Of a DNA stretch of 64,000 bases, positions 39,001-51,000 are shown in pieces. The notes below the pieces were generated by a model, which saw only the letters and a list, made by a program, of their open reading frames with translations, did not search any database and was not told the DNA's origin. The position numbers and the translations under genes were made by a program. Source of the stretch: Aplectana chamaeleonis (lineage: Eukaryota > Nematoda > Chromadorea > Rhabditida > Cosmocercidae). The stretch lies in NCBI GenBank assembly GCA_029168955.1, contig JAPDOI010000194.1:620001-684000 (forward strand), in the 5' to 3' direction. How positions within the stretch are numbered: position 1 is the stretch's first letter; every line of letters starts with the position of its first letter.

Positions 39001-42000
39001 GTGGGGCGACCACACCACGTTCAAGCTTCGTGGTAGTATATTGCTTCTGGTTGCTCGCTTTGAGCCGATTATGGTGTTGTTGCGATGGGCCCAGTGTCAG
39101 GAGACTAGAACCATCTTAGCCGTTCGCGCTTACTCCATGTGCAATTCGGATATAGAGTTATATTCGGTTTGCCGCTAGTCAGTACACCAATAACCAAATA
39201 TATCGCCACTTCGCGACAAATGTCTTGAAACTGAAAACGCTGTTCGATGCAGAATTTCATGCGTATTCAAAAAAACATCCTTCACCAAACAAGGGTGAAA
39301 CATTTATGGACGGAAAACTGATTGCTCTGAGTGAAAAACTTTCTTTCATAAATTATAATCGGCTGAGAGATTGGGAACGAATTTTCAAATTGAAAACGTC
39401 ATTCGACGCAAAATTTCATGAAGATTCCGGAAGCATCGAATTCCAAAGATCCATCTTCAAGGGCAAAATGTTAAGAGCCAAAAAACAGGTATTTTTGGGA
39501 AGTTTAAAATCCGTATGGAAAAATATTAAGAAAAATTTGACTTCAAGACAGCTCAAAGGAAGTTTTTCATGAACTCGGCAGATCATTTGGTTAGAAACAG
39601 TCCGACAGCGCCACATGCGACGGCCGCCTGCCACGCACGCAAGCCGCATGTTGAGCCAGTCTCATTCGGCCATACTTTAGACATGTTTCACCCTTCAAAC
39701 GTGCGACATTGGACATGTAAATACATATGTACATGTCAATTAACAGACCCGATTCTCGTCAGGTCATCCATCCATTTCCGTATAAGGCCGGCATCGTGTT
39801 CGCCCCAGAAACTGTTTTTGCTGAAATGTACAGTATTAATAATGGAAGATCAATATCTCAGGTTGAAGCGAAAGTTCCCGCTACCTTTTTTTTCTCAAAT
39901 TCGTGTGAATTCTCAGATCTATTTTTGAGCAAACATGTTTCCTCTAAAGCGCAAGCCTTCTTCCAGCTAACATGATCTCGGGCTCTCAACAAAACTTGGC
40001 AGTTTCCAATTTCCGGCCGAAATTTGACGAAAATCAAAAAATGCCGACTGGAGCGTATTTATATGCTTCTACTACTTCTCTAACAACACCTCTAACAACA
40101 CACTGAAGCTGCCAAAGTTCATTGCGCATTTGGATCATTGATGGGCTAGATAATAACATGGGCTAGAACTCTCAGTTCAGAGAAATTAGTATTTATTAGC
40201 AAGCTTTGCGACGGTGCCGTTTCGGCTCTCAACGACGATTCGTTTGAAATTTGTTTTTTTTTCAGCAATTTTTGAAAATTTATCAACAAATGAAAAAATA
40301 AGCCCTATTGGATAGAGAAATGTCAATGTTTAATATCAGCAATGTTTCGCTGCTGAATCTCGTTCTTTGAGGAAGAAATTACAGAACATGCAAATTCAAG
40401 AGAAAAATCAATGCAATAATCTTGCTCCGTAAAGAGTTTTCGCTAGTACTATCATCTACGCCTTAGTGGGTTCAAATGTCCCACCAACTTTGGCAGCTTT
40501 TCTACCTCGATCGAAAGTAGATAGCATTAATGAGTGAGTAAACAAGCGTTTTTTTTTTGCTAGATAGACAATTCCACAAAGTAACACTCAATGATGCTTA
40601 GTACTAAAGATTTACACAAAAAATTGCACTTAAATCGGGACCACTAGCTATTTTTCGAAGTGGTTAAAAGCATAAATAGAAAATAGTCCAAGCTTCCCAA
40701 TGGTATATCACACTTCGCCGGAAGACTGACGCCGAAAATCTTTGAAAAATCTTCTTAGTCGAATGGCGGGAAACTTTCTTTCCAATCATACACGGTGCGG
40801 CGAAAGTTCTTGAATACTCATTTTTATGTATTAGGTTGGGGAATAAGTTCGTTCGGTTTTCTTTCAGGACTTCATTGAAACGTTTTTTGTTCTTCAACGA
40901 AGTGTTTATACATATTAGAAAGTGCTTTTTCTGCTCTACAAAATGTGTTTTTAGTTTTAACGGATAATTTTATTTTTTCCTATTTTTGAGGCTCGGAAAC
41001 GAAATGCCCTTCAAATAGCTGCTCAACACCTCGTTCGCCATCGAGCCACACGAGGTCGTAAATACCGCTTTCTGTACCGAATGGTCACTGGAGATGAGGA
41101 ATGGTGTCTGTGCATTCATATAAAGCTAGGGTGGTGGCTATAGAAGACAAGCCGAAGGCGAGAGTCTAGCAAGATCTCCATCCGGGAAAGACCATGATCT
41201 GCGTCTGGTGGAACTGGGAAGGCACGATAAACTGGGAAATGCTTGAAACGAACGCAGCGGTGAACGAGGAGCTCTGCATCGCCCAACTTTGGAAAACCAC
41301 ATACAAGACCAAACACACTGTAATTGCTCCAGCCGCAAAGCGGCTTGGTTTTGTTCGGAACTTGTGATCACTTAGAATTTTGTAAAGTAGTTAACCCATT
41401 CACGAACACGTGTCCAGCCGGTGGGACACGAGTTGACTACCACTTCGGACCGCGCGTCCCAGCGGTGGGACACCCCATTCCGAAATCGATTTCCACGCCA
41501 CAAGAAACTACTTTCGGACCTCCATATGATCAATGTATTGACCTACCTGAGACGTGAATAGGATCTTCGTGGTCCATCAGTATATATGTGAATGGCAACA
41601 ACGTATTTAGAGTTTTCTAAGATCAGGTGGGCTGAACTAGAGAAATAAACGGCTGTAAAGTAACTTTGGAAGCACTTTATGATTTCTTTTTCCTTCTATT
41701 GCTAGTTTCTAGGTTGCCTAATGGAAACCTATCTTTGAAACTCGTTTACTTTTCTGAAAGCGTTGCAGCTCAGTTGACCCCATTTTGGTTCTGGGCAATT
41801 GTTTCTCAATAATGAGAGCGTCTCGGAAGCTCAAACTCTAGCACTGTTCGACCATCATTGCTAGCTACAATATAGACACAAAAAAGTGAAAGCGATTACA
41901 CGTGGGACGCTAAGCAAGCCAGCGTGTCCCACCGGTGGGACATGTTATACGGTGACGCAATACTGCACGCGGTCCGAACATGCAGTCACCCAAAATTAGG

Positions 42001-45000
42001 CGTGGTCGTGAATGGATCAATAAAACCTGTAAAACAGACTTTCTAGAAATCTCCATTCGGACATAAGTGAGAGGGTCCAGGAGACACCTGCAGACAAAAT
42101 TTGAGTCAACTCGGTTTAAAAAATATCAAAGTTAGATCGGCGAAAGCTTAGCGAAAATTCGTGTTGTGCGCCTTGTAACGTGTGGAGTGTGCCTTGCTCC
42201 TCGTTCCTCGTTCCTGGCGTTGCGCACCCTTAGTAGTAGCCACTGCCACTGGTCGCAGGCGATCAGTTGGGCTGGCAGGTGAGTTGGTATGTGGGTACGT
42301 AGGCAGATAGGTGAGATATCGATTTGTAGATGAGTGGGCCTTCAGATGACGTCATCAGGACGTCGTGCCAAGTACATAGGGCATCTGATGACGTCATTAG
42401 GACGTCGTGCCAAGTACATAGGGTATCTGATGATTCATCAGGACGCCGTGCCAAGTTCATAGGGCATCTGATGACGTCATGAGGACGTCGTGTCAAGTAC
42501 ATAGGGCATCTGATGACGTCAGGACGACGTCGTGTCCGGTACATGGGGCATCAGATGACGTCATCAGAATGTCGTGTCAACTACCTAGGGCATCTGATGA
42601 CGTTATCTGCCTAGGCATTGTGCTCAATGACTGACATGTGCATTCTGATGGTAGAAAATTGGGGGCTATCGTTCCGAAGAAACACAATTAATTGTGAATG
42701 AGATATTGACAACTGCATAATGCTTCATGATCAACCGAAAATGCTAGCAGCTGTGACTGTGTTGTATTAAGCAAACAAAGCAGAAACTTTTCTCGCTCAT
42801 ATTTTTTCGATCCTTTGGTCATATCCCGTAGGAATTAATGTTGCTCTATAAAAGATTTTTGAGGTTCAGAACACTCGTATGCATAAAAAATGGTGAAAGA
42901 TTTCGTTAAAAAAATCTCCAGTTTTTCTCAGGTATGGCTTTTGAAGGAGGGCTGCCAGGTGCACATAACAGCCAATTTTCGCTTGTAGGAAATCAGAAAT
43001 GCAGCCATGTTGGCCACCTGGAGAGAAGCAACACTCTATTTTTTGTCGTTTTGGTCTTTTTCTGACATGCTGAGCGGTCCGTTGGTAAAACGCAGCACAA
43101 ACGTTTGTTACTCTATTAATCCTTCACAACTTCCAGTAGGACGTTTTCTGGAACGTCGCGGGTCCCTCGAGATTTTCCCTAGTAAGATTACCATAATAAT
43201 TGATGATCGGATGGATCCGTGTCCAAACACAGAGTCGCAGCTAATATGTCGAAAGGCACGGACATTGTCTTGAGCAAAAGCGATGTTTTGTACACCTACC
43301 TCAAATCTTGCGCCAGATCTACGGCACACTCAGATGTATTCATTCTTTCGCAGATCCACCCACTGAGGAACTTTACTAGTCTCCAAGACTCAGTGCTAAT
43401 GTCACTAAAAAGAGCACAAGTAACGCCTGATCGAAAATTCAATGATTGCATTCGTTTTAAAGAATGTTCCACATACCTCTCATTATCTATTTTGTCATGA
43501 AAATATTGAGAGTTCCAAGAGCGACCATAGTTAATGGGACGAATAGCTATGTGCTCTCCAACTAAATGGAGAAGCTTCTGAGCGATGCACGAGTGACATG
43601 CGTCCGTCAATCTTAATAAAACATATACGACACAGTCAAGTGCAAAGGTTTTTCTAAGAACAGAGACACGCTAACAGAAACACATGACTTTTGAAACATA
43701 AATAATCCAATTCACAAATAGCAATCCGCGTCAACTGTATTCGGACATCGTAATGAACGTTTTTTATTAGATCGATTGACAGTTCTTTGGAACTATCAAA
43801 CCGTCTGTTAAAAAGGAGTTCCTCCCCAATTAACACGCTGTATTTGCGCGCGATGATGTTCTCTCAGCTTGCCGTACTCTCTCTCACTGTCTCTTCCCTC
43901 TGCTGCGCACCCGTACACAGAGGAATTACAGAAATTTCATTGTTTACAGCCTGCTTCCGGCCTAGATTGACTACTTACCCGGATGTAACTTTTGCAGATA
44001 AAAGAAGAGTGAAAAATGCGTTCCGATGGAATAGATTACTTCGGGAGTTCCACGGCGCATAAACACCTCAATAAAAAAACATAAGTGCATACTCAATGGT
44101 GCACTTATTGCAATATGATCATTAATTACGTTTTGCTGACCTGAATCAAGAGCGACTGGAGGTACAAACCTATAGAAGCTACCATCGGGAGTACTATTGT
44201 AGATTCTCCTGCAAATGGAACGTTGCATGGCTTTGGAAGGCCCTCCGTGTAGGGTTAGATGTCATCTACAACGCCTCATATGCTTTCGAAATTTTTGAGT
44301 CAGGCGAGAGTGGAAGTCATTACCTGGGGATGGAATCCAGGTCGGAATCATTGTATGAGTGCACTTGTTGAACAGCGGGGACCCTCATTCTACGACAGAG
44401 ACGCAGTCTCTCGGACATGTTCGTGTGAACCTGGATCTTCCAACGAGATTATTTTTTTCTAAAATCACCGTGAACTGTTGCCGGGCTTCAGAGCTTACCT
44501 TCACGTAGTCCGGAGGAAATCCTTTTGGCCATATATGATCCAGGCCCAGAAAGCTGTAAGGATTAAACAGCAACGGCGCCAAAGATCTGAAGGCTTTTTC
44601 CATAAGAAACCGTGAGGCCGGGAGCTTTCATCATTAAAAAAATGTTCAGCATACAAAGTTGGGACGAACAAGTTCTGCTGGGACTGGAGCTTACCTCTTC
44701 TCACTGTTGGTGCGGAAGCCATATCGCAGTCCACTCACATGTTTGGTGTAATCGAAGCTCTCTAATCCAAGGCCTAAAACACTTAGGAGGGCTCACATGC
44801 TGCGAAACTGACCATCTATCAGGAAAACGTCTAATTTCCGGTGTATAAGATAACAGAAATAAGAAAGTATTGTCGAAGTCCTTGGAATAATTGGTGGTGG
44901 ACAAGCTGCATGGTTTGCCTTGATAATGATTAGCGTCAATTTTGGGCTAGAAGACACGAAAAGTGTGGAATCCGATCAGAGCTGACCAGTGAACAATTCC

Positions 45001-48000
45001 ACTCCTGATTTCATTTCATCTTTATTGCCAATACCTGCTTTGCGTACTGATTATCAATTCATCGACTGATACGATCGGCAGGAAAAAAAGCAACCCAAGA
45101 TTTGCAACGCAGCCTCCTTATTCGGTGCAATAACTGTTTGAAAGCGGCTCAAGTCAGATTCGTTCGCAAATGGGCATGTTTCGCACTCAGTTTTAACCAT
45201 ATCAAAAAGTTGCTTCTGTATACCCCTTTCTACTATGACTTGTGTATGTCGAATCAAAATCAAACCTCATTTCACTGCTATTATACTATTAACACTCCAC
45301 AGTTTCTGTGTAACAAATGAGGCCGTCGTTCATTTTCCCGTATCACGTCAATCTGTCAAGAGCACTTTTGACCTCTGGATAGTCCATAGTGCAGGTACCT
45401 CCGAGTCAGTGCCTCAAAGAGTCGGGTTTTAGTACGTCGGCACAACGGGATTGGCAGCACCCCGTGCAGTAGCTGCTGATAACAGCAGGATATGCTGCCA
45501 ACGAGCAGGAGCTCCTGCTCACAAAGAGCCTTGGAACGCCAACATACGTTGTCAGGTTAGCTGCCGTTGCCGGCAGCTCCCCTCACAACGAGCGCTAGAA
45601 CGCCAGGGGAGCGATTCATGAACGCGATTTCGTTGGTTTGGTCAGGGTTTTTTTTTGGCTGCAAACCAGCAATTCATCAAGCGCCAGTTTGGCTATCTCT
45701 AGGTCACGGGTGGGCTAGAATCCAACCCACCTCGGAGCGGCTGGTTAGGGTGGGTTAAGTGCGGTTAGCCAGCCAGACGTGCGATTCCATGCAAATCGTG
45801 CGATTACACTAAGCTTTTAATGTGAAGCCATGTTTTTTTTCTTTGTTAAAATTCCATCCTCCTCACCAAAGTTCTATTTTTTTTTCGAAATTTTGACTTC
45901 CTGAAATGCTTACCGAGTTTCACATAAATAAATGGAGTATCGATTACTTTATTTCACTGTACATCATTGACTTTGTTTTCAGATTGTATTCTTTAAAAAG
46001 GGATTGTAGTGGATAATAACTAGAACTCAATTGAGTTAGATTGGAAAGGAAGCGGCCAGTGAAAACTCGTACAGAATGGTACTGGCTCGGGCAGATTAAG
46101 GTATCACAAATGAATAATATCGATTCCCCCAATAAATTCCACTTTTTACCTCACTGGTTTTAATTGTTTCTGGTTCCAATAATTGCTCTAAGATGAGCGT
46201 GCCCATGACTGACGAAAATGTAGAATTTTGTCTATTCGCTGGATCGCAAATTAGAGTTTTTTAAGTATTTTCCAGATATTAGTCGAACAAGTGACGATTG
46301 TAATCTTGGGAATCAACACAACTTTTCCTTTTCATAAATTATGTTAACGTTCCTCCTAACGTCATCAATGGAACCAGAAAAGAATGGCATAAAAAGTCAT
46401 CAACAAATTAAAATTATTTTCAAATTCAAGCAAAACTTCGATTGATTTGAAAAACCAATATTATTCGCCTGATACACTATAGGTTAGGGGCACCAATAAA
46501 GAGGAAAGGCTTATCTAGACAATTTGGACTGGAAAATTGCGTACTGATGACAATAGTATCTCTGGAATACCTCAGAACCGTCAACAAACAAAAGAAAAGA
46601 AGTCAACGAACAGAAATGAAAAACAAAAAGGAAAAGCGCCAGGAATAAAGGAAAAACAAACATCGACGCCAACAAGACCGATCCGCATGCGCCGGCTTAA
46701 CAGGTTCAAAGCCGATTTGACCTGAATTGGTCAGCATACACCGACTTACCTGCTTAAAATCGTGTTGAGCAACTGGTTTGCAAACCAAGCCGGCAAAAAC
46801 GTTCATGATTCGCTGGTTAGCGCGGGCGATTAGTTTGGTTACGGGTGGGCTTGCAAACCGAACCAAACCCTGGACATGCAACAGGACATTTTTCATCATT
46901 TTGTTTCTGTTTCTAGTACTACTACCAAGAGGGGGTCTCTCAAGCAGAAGAGGTTTGGTTAACGTCCTAAACGTTTCAACAAAAAGGGAACAATGAAGAA
47001 GTGGAGTCGGCAAACTCTACAAAAAGTGAACAATATCTTCCGGAAGCGATATTCTTTGTCGACACTTCTGAACAGCAAAGGAAAACGTTTGGGATGTCTT
47101 TCGAGAAGAGTTCAATGGTTTCCAGGGAAGGATTTCTATTAGTTCTCCAGGACTGTAAAGGAATACTCTTATTTGATGTTGTATTATTATTGTTTCACGT
47201 CTCCCAGCATCTGAGACTTACCGTCTGTGTAGGCCAGTTTGACATCATCTTCTGTTTCGAGTGATACATAATTAAGTGATATATATCGAGTGATACATAT
47301 ACGCATTTTTCAACAAATTTTTAGTGATATTTAAATATCTGAGGAAGAGTTTCTTTTGAGAACCACAAATTACTTTTTTTTTTGGAAAACCGCGACCGTT
47401 TTTTTGGCTTCTCAGAAGTGTCGACAAAGAATATCGTTTTTAGAAGGAATTGTACATCTGCCTTAGCTCACCAGGCTCCGCAATGTCGTCATCAGTGTCA
47501 TAGATCCACTCCGCACCATTTTCAATAGCGTACAAGTAGCCAATGTTCTTACGCGTGTAGGGACTAAATGGATCGTGGCTGGAAATGCCGTACCCTGAAA
47601 TATCTAACTCTCAGAAAAAAACGTCAAGCATGAAGAAGAAAGTTTGATGGTAAGGGAAATTTATCCTGTATCGTGGTTCCACGATCGTTTTCCTGAGAAA
47701 CCAGAGCTAGGTCAATGTACTGCTGACCGTTGGCCATGAAATCGCAGTGAAGTATCAGGGAATGTGTCATGAGCGCTCAATAAATCTTTTTACCTAAGCG
47801 CTGTTGATCATCAATGCTTAGGAAGTGAAAACCAGGCAAATTCCAATGTTGTGGTGTTCCGATGTCACCCACCACTAACACGCTCCAATCCTCAATGTTT
47901 GCTAGCGCCTGAAATGAGAGCTTTAAGCAAACTGACGAAAACACCAGCAAAAACACAACCATCACTAGTAAACACACATCGCGGCGTTTTGTGCAACAGG

Positions 48001-51000
48001 CGAATAAATCGACATTAATGATTGGTAATAATCGATAATGTATGGTGAGTGAAATTCCTCAACCAATATACCCACACGCATCAACAACCACCACTCCTTA
48101 CAGCTTTTTCCTTTTCTCTTGAATATTAGGGAACCGTTCCAAACCCTACTTGGGTCGTTAAACCAGCTTTTTAAGCTCTTTTCAATGCAGTTTAAAGCTA
48201 ATTTGTAAGTTAACCGTGAATTGAGATATTGAAAAGGCGGTTGCGCGCAAGGCCAATTCAAAGCCAACAACGAGGAGGTCGCACCCTAAATTGAGAGCTC
48301 CTCAAAACTTATTTGTGAACCCAATTGTTTTCATGCTTCAAGAAGTTATACAAAGGTTTGCTTGCATATTATAGGCAGGGGGGTGTGTATACAAGTCTGT
48401 TGGTACCTGCTCGTTGGTGCCCCTGCTTCTACTGAACCCAGCAGACGTTTGAGTGTACACAGGGAACGTTCGAGCGATATAGCGTGCACAACTACATCGC
48501 GAAAGTATCCCGCACATTGCATAAAGGTGTCGCCGTCCGGCACACTAAGGCCTCTGGTCCATAACACCTTAGGATCCGTACCTAGGGAGTCATGGAGTCT
48601 TTGGCCACAAGCCACAATTTCGCCACCCTGAACTGTCGATCGCTGTCGAGTGATATCCAAAAAACTGCGCTATCCAGACTGAGCTATTTCCATGCACCGT
48701 TTGCTGCTTTGCAGGAAACCCGCCTCAAGGATAGACCCGTCATCAGCGTCGGAGAGTACACCATCTACTGCGGTAACGCTGACGATAGGAGAGTGGGAGG
48801 CTGTGCAATAGCTGTAAGGAAGGGTTTCAATGGTATGGTCAAGGAGTTCGGCTCAACGTCGTGTCGGAATGCATTCGTACGACTGCGGGATCACAGAGGA
48901 TTCAATCTGTGGATAGTGAGTGCTCATGCGCCCACTGAAACCGCCGAAGACAATTCGAAGGATGCGTTTTATGAGGAACTCAATACGTTGCTGGCCAGGA
49001 TACCTTGTCAACATGCTGTTGTCGTGGGGATTGACGCAAATGCGAAGATGGGACTTGATCAGGAATCCGAAGTACTTGGTAAATGGTTCTGCAGTGGAGC
49101 AAACATCGGACAATGGCTACCGCCTTGTCGGCTTTTGTGAACGCAGTGGTCTGATTATTGCATCGTCATTCAAGAGGAATCCTCGCCGCCATCAGCTTAC
49201 GTGGCAGGGACCAACCCGGCTATCTCCAGAAGAGCAGCGGAAGCGGAAGATGACAACTTTGAAACTACAGCTTGACTATGTCCTAACGAGGAATATTCCA
49301 GTATCGGACATTCGAAGATCTAGAGCTGTGTGGGATGTCGCATTCGATTCGGATCACCGTCCTGTTCTGTTGAACTTCACTGCGAGGATTCATAAGAGGA
49401 AGCGAGGGCTCAGCCTCTCCAGAGGATTGACATGACAAGTCTCAGAGATGAAGAGTGCAGAAGGAATTTCCGACAACGCGTTTCTATTCACATCGGAGTA
49501 CGGACTAAGAAGAAACTTTGCGACGCGGATTTTTTTTTGTCAAGTGCATCCAGGACGCTTCGAAAGAGGCACTCCCGGTTGTACAGCCTAAGAAGAAGTT
49601 CGCCTACGTCTCAGAAGAAACAACATCTACCTACAACAGAGTATGTGCTCTCGAACTGCAGGAAACTTCGTGGAGGAGAAGCGTCTGAGGAGGAAGTTGC
49701 GTCGGCAGCTTCAAAGTGACCGCGAACGAGAGTGGACGTGTAGAGCTAAGGAGTTCGAGAAGGCTTGGGAGGAGAAGAATCCGAAGAAAGCCTACACGTT
49801 GCTGCGACAGTATAGCGGGAAGATGAAAAGATGTTCTCCTGTCTTGAACACTACCAATGGAGTTGCAGTTGGTGATGCGACGCTGCCAATATGGAAGGAT
49901 TACTTCAGTTCACTACTGAATCGTCCAGCGCCATCAGTACCTGAGCTCCCGCATGTTCAGAGAGCACATTACGATGTCAACCGCCGACTGAGTCTGAAGT
50001 TTTGGATTGTGTCCGGAAAATGAAGAATGGAAAGGCAGGTGGAGATGACAACATCACTGCTGAAATGCTGAAAGCTCTTCCTTTGTCTAGGATTCGTTAA
50101 ATGACCAACACCATCCGTGCCATATGGATGAGCGAAAGGATACCCGATTCGTGGAGACATGCGATCATCGTACCTCTTCACAAGAAGCTATCCGTCACGG
50201 ATCCTAAGAACTACAGAGGAATCTCTCTACTTCGTGTCATGTACAAGGTTTTAGAACGTATCATTCTCGAGCGACTTATCAAACATCGTGAAGGAACGAC
50301 CAGAGATGAGCAAGCCGGTTTTCGACCTGGAAGATCGACCATCGACCAAGTGTTCGTCGTGAGAAGAGTAATTGAATCGTGGCAGCGGTTTTCGAAGCCA
50401 TTACAGCTTGCTTTTTTGGACTTTGAAGCCGCGTTCGACTCTCCTCATCGTGATCGATTGCTCAATGCTCTGCGAGCAGATGGAGTCCCGGAAAAGTATG
50501 TTCGGTTAATCGAGGACATGAACAAAGGAACAACAGCAGCAGTTCGTACACCTGTCGGATTTACGTCAGCTTTCGAGGTGAAAACAGGAGTAAGGCAAGG
50601 AGCCGTTGCAGGACCTTTTCTTTTCAACTTCGCCGTTGATGACATCATGCGTAGAGTTGCAGAACAGTTTCCTGCGGATGTGATCCTAACACCATCAGGA
50701 CGCTCCCTTGTCGACCTGGAGTACGCCGACGACATTGTGTTATTCGCTGAAAACAACGCAAAACTGCAAAGGATTGTGAACCTCGTTTCGAAGTATGCCG
50801 CAGCCTATGGACTTCGTCTTCGTCCCGACAAATGCAAGCAGATGTGGGTCTCTCAGAGGCCTTCAACTGGAGTTTGTGTGGACGGACAACGTATCGAACT
50901 GGTGGACGATTTCTGTTATTTGGGCTGTTTGCTGAAGAACGATGGTAGTTATGCAGCGGATATTTGACAACGATGTGCGAAAGCTACGTCTGCATTCAAT

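Noticed and set aside
43434..43490. Short intron inside exon 9 (GTATGT..CGATCAG)
   Set aside because: Removing it creates an immediate in-frame TAG, whereas reading through keeps a continuous family-like protein.
50101..50967. Reverse transcriptase frame as a host gene
   Set aside because: It lies inside a target-duplicated RTE element with matching 3' tail and fragment copies.
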